A DNA stretch of 64,000 bases from Polytrichum commune (GCA_950295325.1 OX485808.1:26494527-26558526), one strand, 5' to 3'. Positions 44,061 to 57,900 are shown, numbered from the stretch's first letter. Notes: generated by a model from the letters alone, not told the origin. Program-made: numbers and translations.

Positions 44061-46202
44061 AAAGGTCATTGCTTGGAGGCACTAGAGTAGTACACCCATC
44101 CGGCCAATCTTGTGGGTTGTTACTTCGCTTAGAGTAACAATTGTCACCACACACATCCAACCACGCAGAGAGAAATTCTTAAGTAAAAATGTATAAAGAT
44201 ACATATGCGCAATTGGAGTGTGTAGGTTTCATACATAATACCTCATGAGATTCTTAGTTCTAAAAACTCAGAATTAGCAGATGTTATGTTGAATTCATTC
44301 AAGGGGAGTCACAGTTGCAGATAGCAAGATGGGGTTGCACTTGCATTGTCTACTATTTGCTCTATTTGCTATCATTTCTTTATTTGCTACCATTTGCCAT
44401 TTGCTGCCATCACAAGCTCTCCCATCGCAACCTCCGAAAGAAAAGGCGCGGGATCTCCCCAATAAATGACTTTATTCAAGAAGATCACCCTTTATATTAT
44501 TTCATCCCTTTAATAAAAAATAACATTCGTCGTAATTTCATCGACATGATGCTTTCTGTGAAAACATTCCAAAATTCCATCAATGTTCATTCATCATTCA
44601 TCCAATGGGTGCCCAACGTTCCCGAAGTTCCCTCGGGAGTTCTCATAACTGAAAATTGTGCGGTCCGTGGGCCGCGTTCAGTCATTGGCACACTTACCTT
44701 AGGTAGTGTTGCAAAATTCTATGTCTTGTCACAACTGAGTGTAATTCTTGTTTTGTTCTATTCATGTTTACAACTTGTCCATGTTAGCTTTTATATTTTA
44801 CTATCTTCATGTTTATTGGTAACCCTTTAACAAATACCCAAATTCTATTGGTTGTGTTTTGAGTGGTATTTTAAAAGGTTTAGGATTGGTAAAACTAATT
44901 GAAACCACTTGAATGATAAGATGGATGGTATGGAATGTTTGTTGCTCATACCGTCCAATATTTGGTATTTGTACGATTTATAAAAAAAATCATGCCACAA
45001 ATTAGCCTCTTTAAATAATTACAAATAAATATAGGATGCTAAAATATATGTCAAATTAGCTTTATGTCTACAAATAGGGCAGGAAAAATATTGAGAGGTG
45101 CATAAATACCCCCCCCATTAAATATTCCATTATCGCACGTGGTTACAAAATGTAAGGGGGTGTGATCGCCCCGAGACACTTGGGAATAAAAAATTCCCAT
45201 TGCGAGTGAAATTTCACTACGTCATATATGTCATAACAAAGTAAGTGTTTGTTTGTCTTCATGAAAGATGTTGACCTCAATAACACACTAGTGACATTAC
45301 AACATTATAACAAAATTTCGTGCACAGGTTGCACTCAACTTTAGTGAACTATATTTAACCATATTTTTTTTTGCAGGCTGAATTTAGAACAACTGTAGTC
45401 AAATCACAAACAACCATAGTTATGAAAAGCAACTACTTATCTAATAATTGAATTAGTTGGTTAGGTGTCCAAGGTTTGCAATAGCTCATGACATATATTT
45501 GTTTGGATGCAAATTATACCAAACATTAGAAAATCTACCAACAATGGTCTCTCTCTCTCTCTCTCTCTAGTTATTCAAAGTGCTTTAGACATTGGGAATC
45601 AAAGACTGAAGGCGACGAGAGTTTTTTGTAGCATCAGGTTCTAAAAGTTCTTGCCTTCCACACCATAGTGTGAAGTCCAAACAGCTTGAGCCCCTCCATG
45701 ATGAATTCTATTGTAATGCATCAGCTCCACAAAATCCCCAACAGTCCTCAAAATCCTTACACCCTAAACCTTAACCTCTAAACAAGGAGTTCAGCAACAA
45801 AGCATCAGCTCCACAAAAAATCAACAACCCTCAAAATCCCTCTGCCCCAAACCCTACACCCTCAATGATAGAATTGACAGTGACCTAAATTCCTTAAACC
45901 CTTAAGGTTTCATCCATCATCCATCATCCATGACACTATTTGTACACTTCTTGATAAAAGTGTTGTGAAAAAAGTTACCACAGTGACAAACTTTAATACC
46001 GTATGACACAAAGTATCATATTTAGCGAAGTTACTCTGTGACATTGGTGGAGAGTTTCAAGGCCAAAGCATGCGAGAGACAATTATTCTTCATTAAAATT
46101 TCCACTAGAACCCACGGATTGTTTGTCTCCGCTCCACGTTTTGCACCATTAGGAGGGAAGATTGTTTATGCCAAATCGACTGTACAACTACAACTTACAG
46201 AA
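44061..46202. other. Gene-poor interval with MITE debris
   Basis: No recognisable gene. The frame 44,315-44,830 (171 codons) matches nothing I know and its codons look unselected. A (TC)n microsatellite lies at about 45,547-45,569. The end of an ACTACACTAAAT-family MITE (ATGACACAAAGTATCATATT) lies at about 46,003-46,035. Confidence 0.45.
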
Positions 46203-47726
46203 GTGCACTAAATATTGTAGCTAGTGTCACCGATTCTATTTGTCTTGATCAATAAGTAAGTTAGTGTGTTTGGAGGAGCATTGGCTGTATAAATTGCAAA
46301 TTGCCCGTGTAGTGTCACTAGCACTATTTGTAAACCTAACATTATTTATCATTCCTTGTAGTATTTCAGGGCATTGTGGATTTACAAATTGTTGCACTTT
46401 TTGGTCACTTGCTTATGAATGTTCATCCCAATTTCACTCATCCATGACAAAATCTGACTATGAAAGTGTTCGGATGCAGAATCTACCAAACTAACAGTAA
46501 GTTGGGATGACAAAACTTGTAATCTCATTCACAAGAAGTGTCATTAGAAGAATTACCACATAAAATATTAAATACCATATGATAATAAATTCAATATTTA
46601 GGGCTAGTTCACACCGGGTCCCAAGTCCCAAGTCCCAAGCTCACTCATGTGAGCATGCCCCAACATGGAGGCAAAGTCTCAACTTTTTAGCCTCAAGAAC
46701 TATTAAATATGGTTAACTATCATTAAAGTCAAATCTTGATTTTTTTTAATGCAAAAAAAATCGTAGGACTTGCATTGAGAGTTGGGTCTAGCTTTTGCCT
46801 CAACCCAACTCTCAACATAAGTCCCAAGCCTCACCTCCAAAAGAAAGTTGCCATGTAAGCATCCATGTCATACTTGGGACTTGGAATTTCCACCATAAAT
46901 AAAATGTTTCCCTACTAGATAAATGATCATCAACCTTTGCCGAATGTAGGTGCCAACATCATGGGTGATCATCACAACAACAACATAGTATGCATGTGAC
47001 ATGTAATTGGCAAACCTCATATTTTGAGTTTACAAAATAACTTATTCTTCATGTACTCATGTGCAACAATGAGAAGCCATATTCAAACATGGCCATTGTA
47101 ACATAGACGAGATGTGTTGGAGTCGCAGTGGAGAGGCCTCATTATAGGTCCCCACCGTGTGCCACCGTGTGCTACCGTGGGAGAGTACAAACCCATCAAG
47201 GGAAAGGAGAGGAAATGACCAAAATACGCAGGCACATGGGGGGCCAACAACACCCGACACTGGTGCCAAGCCACCCACATATGGCAGCCACCCTCGTCAG
47301 TGCATTGTGCAACCCAAAAATTACAACCCGCATGCAACCCCATGCCCAAAATCTAAACCCAAGACACAAAGAACGCCACCCAAAGGCTACCAAAATGGTG
47401 GTGGTCAGCTGATCGCGTTGACATCACAACCGTCACCCATCTAAACCAGGTTACACCTAGCATTTGGTGACATATACCCAAAGTGCAGTCGCGACGGCAG
47501 TGAAAACGTGGGTTTTAGTCATAATGGCAGTGGACACAGAGGCTGCCATCACCGCTGGCCATGATTGATCTGAACACGATTTCTTTTAGTGTTGGGGCTT
47601 GGGACCCTTTTATGAAGTGGTGAGTCCCAACTTTCATGCTCCCAATGATTACAATTGCATGGATTGATCTCAAGTGACTTGAGACTTACGACTTGGGACC
47701 TGTGTGAACCGGCCCTTAGTGTAGTT
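46203..47726. mobile_element. ACTACACTAAAT-family MITE split by a Harbinger-like element
   Basis: The left terminus reads GTGCACTAAATATTGTAGCT. The right terminus (TTCAATATTTA, then GTGTAGT) is divided by the element at 46,601-47,715. Diverged from the copy at 14,966, so probably older. Confidence 0.6.
46601..47715. mobile_element. PIF/Harbinger-like non-autonomous element
   Basis: The ends read GGGCTAGTTCACACCGGG and CTGTGTGAACCGGCCC. The inverted match continues through GGTCCCAAGTC. The 3-bp duplication is TTA (46,598-46,600 and 47,716-47,718). A TTA duplication with GGGC ends is typical of PIF/Harbinger. A GC-richer middle at 47,100-47,560 has overlapping short frames but no transposase motif. 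Confidence 0.8.
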
Positions 47727-47879
47727 GTGTGTAAATGAAAAAATATTATAGTTTTTGGTTGGAGGTGGGTCAAAACTCGAACCTCCAAAACTCCACATGC
47801 TAACTCAATGACTGTTGTGTGTTCGACCCTTCGACGATTTAGTCATATTCATCCGCTTTTCAAATGTTCATTCGTTACT

Positions 47880-48560
47880 ATGTCCATCTCGTTCATCCAT
47901 TAATATTCAAATCAAAAGCGCGGGAACATTCCTCCCAGCTCGTCGCCAGCACTCCTCGCCTGCCATGGCTATGGCGGATGGTGGCTGTGGCGAATTGTTC
48001 ACCGGAGCCATACGATTGTAAGGAGGTTCGTTTCACTCAATATTTCGCCGTTCGGGTCGCTCCATGGCCTTCCAGAAAGAAGGTATAACTAAATGACATG
48101 CACGATTTCATTTCTCTTCCTTTCTTTCAATCCAAGAGACACGTAATTTGACAAAACTTTGTGATTCTTTGTGATCGTCGCCCAAGAGGAAATGTTTCAA
48201 GAATGCAGGACCAGCTTCCGGAGTGTAGAATAAGTTAAAAAATTCCTGGAATTCACTATCTGCTGTGTGATTGTTACGCTGTACATGTGGTTACAAGTTG
48301 GATAGCTTTCACGGGAATGTTAACCAGGTAATTTGATGACTTGAGTTTCCAGGATTCAAATCTCTTAAGCTTCTCGTCCTCCATGATGAGCATTTTTGAA
48401 ATTGCGTCTATACGTTGTCGATGCCTTTTTTTCTTTTCTTATGAATAACACGCATCTGTGAATATATTATCCTTGGTGTGCACTCACGAATTTTCATTTT
48501 GCAATCGATCAGGTTTGAGCATTGAGAGCTCCAGCGGCAGCTAACAAAAGCCGGTCAAGT
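47880..48560 (+). promoter_or_regulatory. Probable 5' leader and leader intron of the haspin gene
   Basis: A GC-richer stretch (47,900-48,080) ends in AAGAAG|GTATAAC, a plausible donor at 48,083. ATCGATCAG at 48,504-48,512 is a plausible acceptor, leaving a 48-bp leader before the ATG at 48,561. A short ATG-initiated frame from about 47,965 would be an upstream frame if this is transcribed. The transcription start is not identified. Confidence 0.45.
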
Positions 48561-51500
48561 ATGGGGGGCGGTGATCCTGCCACGGAGCTCTCCCTATTCG
48601 GTGAGAATTTTACTTTCATGTTTGTTGTCAATTGTAATGTCAGAACTAGGTCCGGGAGGGTATAAGGAAACTATGTAGTCGAGTTCAACATCTAAAATTC
48701 ATTAGTCATTGAATTTTCTTTGGATTATCAATAATGGAAGTTATCTATTAGAGGTATCCTCTAACGCAACATGAATGTTGGTCGGGAGTTGTTATTTTGA
48801 CTATCAATGTTCGGTAAGTTTTCTGTGCATGCGTGGAATTAGTATGGAGGTTTGAATGAACATTCTATATCGGTTCACCGAGGTTCAAACTCATTGTGGG
48901 ATGCCAAGAGTAGCTTAAATGAGGTTGGACCCCAATGAACCGAAATAGTTGCTCTTCGTTCAAATTCAAACACTACCCCAGAGCACGCACCACAAGTGGA
49001 AAAAATAATTTGATGTTGTATTCAAAATAACCAATAGAAAAGTGTAGGGAACCGACTCTCGATGGAAAGTCCCATTGAATTGAAGGACACGTATTTCATT
49101 CTTCGATCATGTTTTATTGTTGGTTGTGTGAAGCTGCTAATTGCTACCGTGTGCCGTGGTTATTTGACTTGTACAGACGATGTTTTCAGTCCCGAAGCAA
49201 AGAAGGTCACTGCTGTCTACACACGTCGTCCAAAGAAAGCTGCACCTCAAGCCCCAGAGCCTTCTGAGCCCTCAAGAGAAGCTGCTGCGAATCCTCCCCC
49301 TGAGAAAAGGAACAGCATATTTGTTTTCAGAGATGAGGGGTAAGTGTAATATTCACCCACATACATACTCCTGCACGTTGTGTATTGAAAGTACGTGGCG
49401 TCCGCATGTGTTGTCGCATGCAGTGTCAAATATACTTGCATTTCTTGCTATTCAGTTCGTTAACAAGGCACTGGGATAATGGAAGGAGCCATACTATGTG
49501 GCTGTACGCAGTAGATGATGTATTTCTCACATTAGGAATTAACAAGAGGTTGCATAATAGGTTGGAGAAGGATAGGAGATATATGCACATGCAAACATTG
49601 GTCACAAATGTGAAGTTTTCCTTGTTTGTAAGATGTCCTTGGATTTTAACCGATCCTCCTTGGTATATCCAGGGCAAGGAACAGAAATGCTCACTTCAAG
49701 AACAGGAAGAGCTGGTACAACCGATCACTTTCGTTCAGGTCAGCAATGGAGATATGTGTGATTCTCGCAGAACTTGATACACAGCTATTGCAATCTACTA
49801 TACAGTTTGGTAATGTTGAACGGTGATGGCAGGAGAAATCATGCAATCGCCGTTCCAAACTTCGAAATGGTTGGCCGTGAAGGACGGCATGATGAGCGCA
49901 CAGTGTGGATGCCCCGGGACATAAATTCATGTTCACGGGCCCATACTACTTTTCAATAGATATGGGGTTACATAGTTCTTTGCATGGGAAGGGCCGTTTC
50001 TTTGGAACTCTCTGATGAAGTCATGAATGTAACCACTGACATTGAACTCTTTGCAGAGGAAGGCGCAGTAGCCTGGTGTCTACTGGCCGACAACCTCTTG
50101 CCTCTGTTCCAAGCAACCTTTTTGAAAACCCGACACTAGTGACTCCTGATCAGAAGGCACATACTCCTACTGGCAACGCCAATGATGTCATCGTGCTCAC
50201 CGCTGTAAAACTCTTATCTTCATTCACATTTTTGCACCACCAACTTGCTAATGTGTTCTTTGTACCACCAACAATGCAAGGTCCAAAACGCAATTAAAAG
50301 ATTTTGTGATTTTCACGTTGTGCGTGGTTTCCTAGCACTTGATTTCTGGTGCACCCTATCACCTATTTATGGTCCATCAATCATAGTGGGGTATCTGGGT
50401 GAACCGGATATTTTCAACCATGTGGATACCTAGGGACTTGCCCTTGGGGGATTAGAAGTGGGCTAGCTTGTCCACGCCCTCTCAAGGTGGCAATAGTCTT
50501 TGGGAACCGTCTAATTCTCGTGATGCCCATGCAACTCGAAGATGAAGCAAAACCATAATTCATGCCGGTGGCAACATCGCAGTTTTGTGCGTGGTTTGAG
50601 GCATAAAGTAGAAGCATTTGCCAATAATTGGAGTACTTTTCTTAGTCTTGTGTACTTATAGATTATAGTTGCATGTTTTATTGGCACTTGGATGCTTCGA
50701 TAGCTATTGCTTCTAAATACAATATACAATGAACGATGGGTACCTATCCATGTGAGTTTGTGAAGCTCATTACTCCAAGCCAACTGTATTTTTATGAGCC
50801 TATGTTTGTGTTGGTTTCATGACATATTGTGTGTACAACAGAATACCAGGAGAACTTGGGCTGGTGTTCCATTGGCATTCTTGAAGGAACAGAGGGCTCA
50901 GTTTGCAGATATTGATGCTTTCAGCCTAGACGCACAGGAAGACGGATACAGCCCCACCCCCAAGAAGCAACTACCACGGGAGAGTTTGGACCTTGCATTC
51001 TCTCAGTACCATGCCAACAGCATTCGCCCTGGAAGAGCACCAGGCTCAGCAGAGTCTTCCACAAATAAATCGGGCTATGATCTTTTGAGTGCTGCATTGA
51101 TGACCCCACGCCCAGCTGCGGTTCCAAGGCCACCATGCAAAATTGCCCCTGCCCCGGTTCCCCGCTTCGAGATTGCAGCATCAGAAACTTCTTTGCCAAG
51201 AGCTTCTCTCAGGTTCTCCATTAACACTCAAATAAGCGAAGATGGAGAAGATCCAGCTCAGCCATCTCAACCACCCTCAGAAAATATGGCAAGTAAACAA
51301 GTAAGACGCAGTAGTAGACGTTCTTCCAAATCAGCCAGCCTGGGAAAAGGGAATAAAAGCATTCCCAGCACTGACCAGGAAATACCAACTTCTAATGACA
51401 TTTTTAACAGGGAAGACAATCCAGGAAGAAGAAGCAAAAGCATCCCCAAGATTCACGATGAGCAATCACGGGCTTCAACTGATAATAATACCAGGGAAGA

Positions 51501-54500
51501 CAATCCAGGAAGAAGCAGAAGCATCCCCGGTTTTGATGAGCAAGCACGGACTTCAACTGATAATATCAACAGGGAGGAGAATCTCGGAAGAAGGAGCAGA
51601 AGCATCCCCACTATTGATGAGCAAGAACCAACTCATAATGAAAATTTCACCATGGAAGACATTATAGGAAGAAGAAGCAGAAGCCTCCCCAAGATTAATG
51701 AGCAAGCACTAACTTCAACTGACCCATTTACAATAGATGGCTGCACTTATCCTGATTTCGGAACCAGCTCTTTGCTAAGTCGATTAGACACTCTTCAAAT
51801 CAGGGAAGACGAGGAGCTGGAATTTCAATTTGGCAAGATCAGCCTGTGTGCACCTGTTATTGAAGAAGATGAGTATGAGGATGGAGAAAATTGTGGTAGT
51901 TCCTCAGATGAAGAAGTTGACGAAATTCAGGTGAGATTTGTTGTTATCTTTAATCATTCCATGTGTTCAATAATTTATTTTTAATCTCTGCCTGGCGGAA
52001 TAGTCGTTGACTGTCCATTTTAGGAAACCAAAGTTGTTTAGATGTGCATGGAAGGCATTCTTACCGAAACAAATGAAGTGTACTTTGTTTCTCCATCTGT
52101 ACAGATTAAATTTACAACTCTAAATGGCTTGAGTGGTGCGTACATGTGAAGGTGGTAGATTTAGATGCTGAGGAGCAGGTGGAAACGGATCAACTTCTGT
52201 CAGTCTTTGATGCACTTCTGCAAGAATGCCAGCAAACGAGGCTTATGACATTCAGTGACGCACTTTCAGATTTTTGGTCATTACCACCCTACTGATATTT
52301 TTGCTCTTAAAACGTTTTCCCTTGAAATTTCACCACTGAAAGAAGTTGCTTCTAAATCTGGAATGAAAACTGATGATCAACCGGCCTTTTAAACTTGAAT
52401 CGGTGTCAGATCTGTATCGAGTTGTCTCGGCTCAAAAGATAGGCATGTGGTCTTCAATAAGAGGAAAATCTTAAGTTCAGACGACCAGGTTTTTTATTTG
52501 ATGTATGTAAAAAGTTCCTACCCTGAAAATTTTCTGGTAAGAGCATCTTGTCTGCTCAACAAGGTACGGTTAGCGTGCGTGATAAAACATGGGAAGTTCT
52601 AAAATCATGCCTATGGTTTGACAGCAATTTGAGGGATATCAAGAAGCTGGGAGAAGGGACTTTTGGAGAGGCTTTCAAAGGAGGCGGAAATGTCTTCAAG
52701 ATTGTTCCCATGGATGGCACTTTCCTTGTTAACGGTGAACACCAAAAGGTAGATAATGTGGAGTGCACATGCATGGCTGGATTATGTTTTGAGTCAGAAA
52801 ATGTTTTGCGATTATCGACGTCACAGGGCAGCAATTGAATCGAGAATAACATTGTAAATGTCTGAAGAGAGTAGTAGTTAGTACTGAGATTTTCATAAAA
52901 AACAAGACTAAGTTTGAATGCTTAGGCTGGGGTTTTGTAACCTGCTCAAAATTGATCATATAGCATAACCCAGCGTAGAGATATATGTCAGATCGATGTT
53001 TACTTGTGTGCGTTCATTGCAGACATCAGCTGAAATGTTTAGTGAGGTGGTTCTTTCCAACGCTCTTAACAAGCTGCGCGGTGGGCCTTTCGGAGATTCT
53101 GATAACATGTGCACGACGTTTGTTGAAACAAAAGCGTATGACATCTGTTGCTTATCCCTTATCCCCTTTCGTTTTGTGTTAAATTTTGAAGAGCCTCTTT
53201 TTTTTCACATGTGGTGATTGGAATGCTCTCAGTTCTTCCAAAATAGGAGGAGCTATGGTTAAAGGATCTGTCTATTGCAGCTAGCAAATTACACAAGAAT
53301 GACAAAATTTTATACAGGACAGGAAGTATATGTGGAGGACTTTCCTGATCGTGAGAAAAGACGCTCCCCAACCTGACAGTGAAGATGATATTTGTGTCAT
53401 TGAAAAGTATCAACATGAAACAGCAAGCTCAGAGACCTCATATTCATTACTGCCGATTGTTCAATTTCTTTCTTGACTGACCAAAGGACAGGGAGATCAG
53501 TATAAAAACTCATAAACCTATCTGGAACGTGGCAGCACGCGTATTTGTCAAGGCTGCTACGACCCTGAGCTTGTGCGAGCTTGGGAGGACTGGGATGCTA
53601 AGAATACCTCCGAGAATGACCATCCCCTTCTCTTTCCAGATCAGCAGGTACTCAAAGATTTGTTGAGCGACGTGTTCCACCTGCAACTCAGATGTACCTT
53701 TGCACATCAATTCAAACACGAGATGCTTATGGGAGATGTGCTGAATCTTTATGCAGGACTACAAAATTACTAGCAACCCTGTATCTATTTTTGACTGAAT
53801 CAGTACTAAACTACCACAACAGAAATGTCCACTTCTATAACCCGTAGCTGAATCATGCAATCATGTGTCCAAGCGCCCCATAATTTAATTCTAGTATTAA
53901 GTGTCCTGTTAGTCCACGAACAAATCTCTAGGAATTTCTAAAGCTAATCAGGACCAAAAAGCAACCTATCTTCCCCCTATCTCGCTTGCATATATTTGCT
54001 TAAATATTCGGAGTGCTACGTAATAGTTGTCAATAGTTTTCAAGAGCGATAACTTTGTGCCCTTCTGCTTTTCATGTTGGGATTGGCACTGATTAGCTAG
54101 GATTGCAGTTGTATGTGGTGTTTGTGCTAACAGATGGAGGACGAGATCTGGAGAGTTTTGTCTTAACTAATTTCAATGAAGCTCGGAGTCTGTTGGTCCA
54201 GGTGAGCTAATTTCTGTTCTAATGTTCTGCGTTACAAGAGCATAAAACTGGATCCATCGCAATCTCTGAAAGTGGTGGTGGCATCTCGACACATGATTGC
54301 CTTTGCAATATAGTCTTTGCTTATGACATGAATCCTACAGCTGGAAGTGCCTTACTGCAGTGATCTAGTAGGAGGCTTTGGCTTATTGTGGTACCAAGTA
54401 ACTGGAAGATGTTTGAATTTTATGGCAAACTTCCCTCACTCGTGGGTAGCATTTAATTTGGTGAATCTGATGAGCACATGCCACCTAACTCAAGTTTGAA

Positions 54501-56707
54501 TCATCACAAACCTCACCGTGTGCAGGTTGTTCTAGCACTAGCAGTAGGAGAAGAGGTTTGCCAATTTGAGCACCGAGATCTCCACTGGTAGCTCTCCTTT
54601 CCTCTTCACATAGTGTCCAGTCAAAGATTTATTCGCAGGCTGCAAATCCAGCTCTTCACCTCCAACCGCAGATTTAGAATAGTACCTGCCTAAGATATAT
54701 AATGTGATTTCTACTTGTCAGATGTCCATAGTACCATAAGAATGTACAAGTCTCTTTTAACTATGAAGTTTTCAGCTCACATTCAAGCATACTTACGGAC
54801 AAAGAGAACTTTAGTGAGTAAAAATGTTGTTGAAATGTTATGCGACCAAGTAACAGTAACATGTGATCGACAGTGTGTACGGTCTAATAGCTGTGTGCTG
54901 CAATATCTGAGTGCATAAAGATGCACAAAGCTGATAAGAAAATAAAATGCATCCAATGCTTACTTATTTGAAATCTGGCTCTGATCTCAACCTAATACTT
55001 TCCATCGACAGGGGAAATATTGTAATTGCAAGAGACGAAGAGGAACATGTGCCATTCCGATTGCTTGGTGAGGACAAGCATGTGAAGTCGTTTGGCGTAC
55101 ATGTGTCCCTGATTGACTTTACTCTCTCGCGTCTTGATACAGGTTTTAATACTGAACATCCTAAAAGAGTACGTTCATTTTGTCATATTCTAAGCACTCC
55201 TTTTACTTCAGTGCCTTGATTCTGAGCTGTTTACTAGGTCTCAAGTTTCTGCAAATTCATTGTCAATACTGTAAATCAAATGTCATAAAAAATAAAGCAA
55301 TTTCGAATTGGTATTGATGCAACAGGGAAAGATGTGTTCTTTTGCAACTTAGCAGCAGACCCAGCTCTCTTTGAAGGCCCTACTGGTGATGTTCAGGTAC
55401 TTCAGAGACTATAGATGCCACATAATTGAGTAGATGACAGTTATTTCACTCTAAGGCAGCACTTCCCTCTTTTGGGCTCTATTTGATTCCATGTATAAAA
55501 ATGCTCAACGTTGCAAGTTTGCCTTTATCCAGAAGTAGGCCAAAGTATTAAATTGAGTGTATTACTGAACTTGATTATATTGTTGTTGCAGGCAGACACA
55601 TATCGACGGATGCTGAAAGTTACTCAAGGGAAATGGGAGGGACGGTAAGTGTCGCTGTTGATGGTGAAGGAGGCTTGTAAACGAGCAGGTTCTGGTGCTC
55701 GTGACCTTTCGTTACTTAATGAAGTCAGTGATGACCTGGATATATTTTGCTGCAGGTTCCTGAAGACAAACTGCTTATGGATTCATTATGTTGCAGATAT
55801 TCTACTGAACAAAAAGGCTTTTGTAAGATTTCCACCCCATATTTCGGTTTAATGTTTGGGGACTTCGAGAGGTAGCTGATGCGTAGAGTCTTAACCTTCA
55901 ATAGCTTAGGATACAGCAATAATTTGCTGCCTTTGTATGGCCGGGTGGTGTAGACCAGTGTTGGACTAGTATAGTCTTCTTTTTTGACAGCTCTCGGGTC
56001 TATGTAATGAAAGTTTACATTTTTTTAAAATATCAGAAGGGCATAGATCTTTGTGGATAATATTGTTCTTTATACCATTTTGTCTATATACCATCCAAGA
56101 TCCTTACCTATGTAAACTTACCGTAGTATCAATATCATATTGACATAATAATGACTTCAGTATACATAGATTTCTAAACTTGTGATACCCACCACCAAGA
56201 ATCAAAAATCTGAGTGGTATTACAATTTTTATACCACTCAGGTAGGTTTTTTATGCCATCATTGATATTGTATATTCATACCATACCCTTGGCCCTCAAG
56301 TGAGTTGAAGATGAGAAAGTTGGGAAGTCCTTATTGCACGGGGATTTCTCTTAGCACATTTGACCCAGGAATTAGTCTAGTGATATTAAGTTGGGGATGT
56401 ATCAATCAGAAACCTATAGGGGGAGGTTTGTATTGGAACCCCTTACATGAGTGGCACAAATTCTAAGCCCGTGTTCTCACCTATATACTCGTCCTACATT
56501 GGTGTAGACATGCTCTAATAGAGTCACAATCAGCTACACATGTCCGTCACTGTAAGTTACTTCTAATGGAAAGTGGTTGCGTTGCAGAGCTGCTCACCAC
56601 ACGACAAGCGGTCTCTACGGGCTTTCCGGAAAAGGGTGCTTCTGTATGAATCTGCAGGAGCTGTGGTTCAAGATAACTTTTTTGATGGCATGTGGGCTGA
56701 TCTCTGA
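48561..56707 (+). CDS. Haspin-type histone H3 kinase, 17 coding exons
   Basis: Haspin phosphorylates histone H3 Thr3 in mitosis. I assembled exons with matching phases and GT/AG borders: 48,561-48,600; 49,177-49,339; 49,673-49,738; 49,833-49,904; 50,057-50,204; 50,842-51,930; 52,152-52,276; 52,625-52,748; 53,023-53,135; 53,536-53,647; 54,109-54,201; 54,526-54,587; 55,012-55,142; 55,326-55,396; 55,592-55,644; 55,756-55,822; 56,588-56,707. The product is 882 residues. The kinase domain fills the C-terminal third. It has a glycine loop GEGTFGEAF (577-585), Lys593, Glu617, HRDLHW (731-736), Asn738 and the haspin-specific DFT (771-773) in place of DFG. All catalytic residues are present, so activity is expected. 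The junction between exons 4 and 5 (weak donor at 49,905) and the acceptor of exon 7 are uncertain. The N-terminal half is low-complexity with a peptide repeat. Confidence 0.9.
48835..48990. mobile_element. Hairpin MITE remnant in haspin intron 1
   Basis: The stretch GGAGGTTTGAATGAACATTC is followed by a CAAACTCATT core and an inverted arm ending in TCAAACACTACC. It is related to the hairpin at 57,901-58,065 and to pieces at about 8,456-8,560, 11,735-11,850 and 35,172-35,280. Confidence 0.5.
51343..51732 (+). repeat. Peptide repeat in haspin exon 6
   Basis: Four coding units of 28, 26, 27 and 27 codons start at 51,409, 51,493, 51,571 and 51,652. A partial unit precedes them. Each has the form (R/M)E(D/E)xxGRRS(R/K)S(I/L)P, then xxDEQ and a Ser/Thr/Asp/Asn-rich tail. 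The repeated basic-serine-proline motif would suit phosphorylation or chromatin binding, which is inference. It covers about residues 353-460. Confidence 0.9.
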
Positions 56708-57900
56708 CACCACATAGCAATCGGTGTTGACTTGTTCCACTGTGACAAGCTCTGGATGTCACGTTTGCACAGGCACGCAAGGTGACATTTGTGTGGCACA
56801 GGTTGGTCAGTGCTACTTCTACTCTTTCACCTAACATTTTATTTCTGTGAGATAGTAGACCTCATCACAGAAATCTTTAATATCACAACACACCTCCAGC
56901 ACAAGACCCCTCAAGTAATTGAGTCAAATGTTTCGGCACAAATTCCAGTGGCTCCAAGGCTCCACTTTCACATAGAAATAATAACCAGAGGATCGTAGAT
57001 TCTTCTCTCCATCCTGTATAATAGTTATGCACTGTCAGATTTGCCTAACAACCTCACTACCTTGGGAAAATTTATTGATTATAAACTTCCTGACTTTCGT
57101 TATGAGATCTGTTTAGTAAACTGCATTCTGCAGTCCTGAATTCTAATAGTGTACCATTGCAGAATGGCAGTCTGATTATGTCTTTGATGGCACTCCACTG
57201 ATGTGTTTAGTACAGAGACTTTGGTGCAATGTAGTAAATGTCTCATATGTTGGACTGTCTTTTAGCTATCCCAATGCATTGTTTAACTCTGGTGGAAGAG
57301 GAAAACTTGTCAAAGCCCTCTTAGCAAAAACATTAAGGTTGAAAACACATGAGCTTATTTTCTTTGGGGCTTTTTGTGTCTACCATATGTTCAAACTAAG
57401 TTGAGTCTATGCCGTCCTAGTCCATTGCACCCATGCATAAGGAATTGATGTCCCATATCATCACTGCACATGTTGTTCTACATATTGTTGTTGACAACAA
57501 CAATTTTGAAACTTTGGAATATTGATTGGGACAACATCTACATATCCAGAATTATAATATAGATAGAGCTCTTTGTAAATATGCTATAAATCAATTTACT
57601 TGAGTTGTCTTGTTACTTCTAGAGATGTAGCAAAAAATTTAGACAAGGATTGATTAATCATGAATTGAATGGGGATGCCGGAGAAGGTGGTTTCTTCTCT
57701 GCCCTTGGTCAAATGACTTTGCCATCATTTGGCTATTGTTGGATGTTTGATTTTTATTCTATGTTGTCCTTATATTTGATTGCTTCATTTTGCTTGCTTT
57801 GGATAGTGTAGAGTTATACTTTTAAAAATCAATTAGAGTTTTGGTCCGGAGTTGGTTGTTTTACATACATTACTTTCCATGTTTAGTAAGTTATATTTGC
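56708..57900. other. Downstream of the haspin gene
   Basis: Contains the 3' UTR of unknown extent. The frame 57,201-57,404 and neighbours are short and unrecognised. I see no gene. Confidence 0.4.

Noticed and set aside
44315-44830. 171-codon frame as a gene
   Set aside because: No recognisable domain, irregular composition, no splice context or conserved copy; not supported.
53159-53416. Minus-strand frames inside haspin introns
   Set aside because: Antisense to an intron of the kinase gene and without similarity to anything known.
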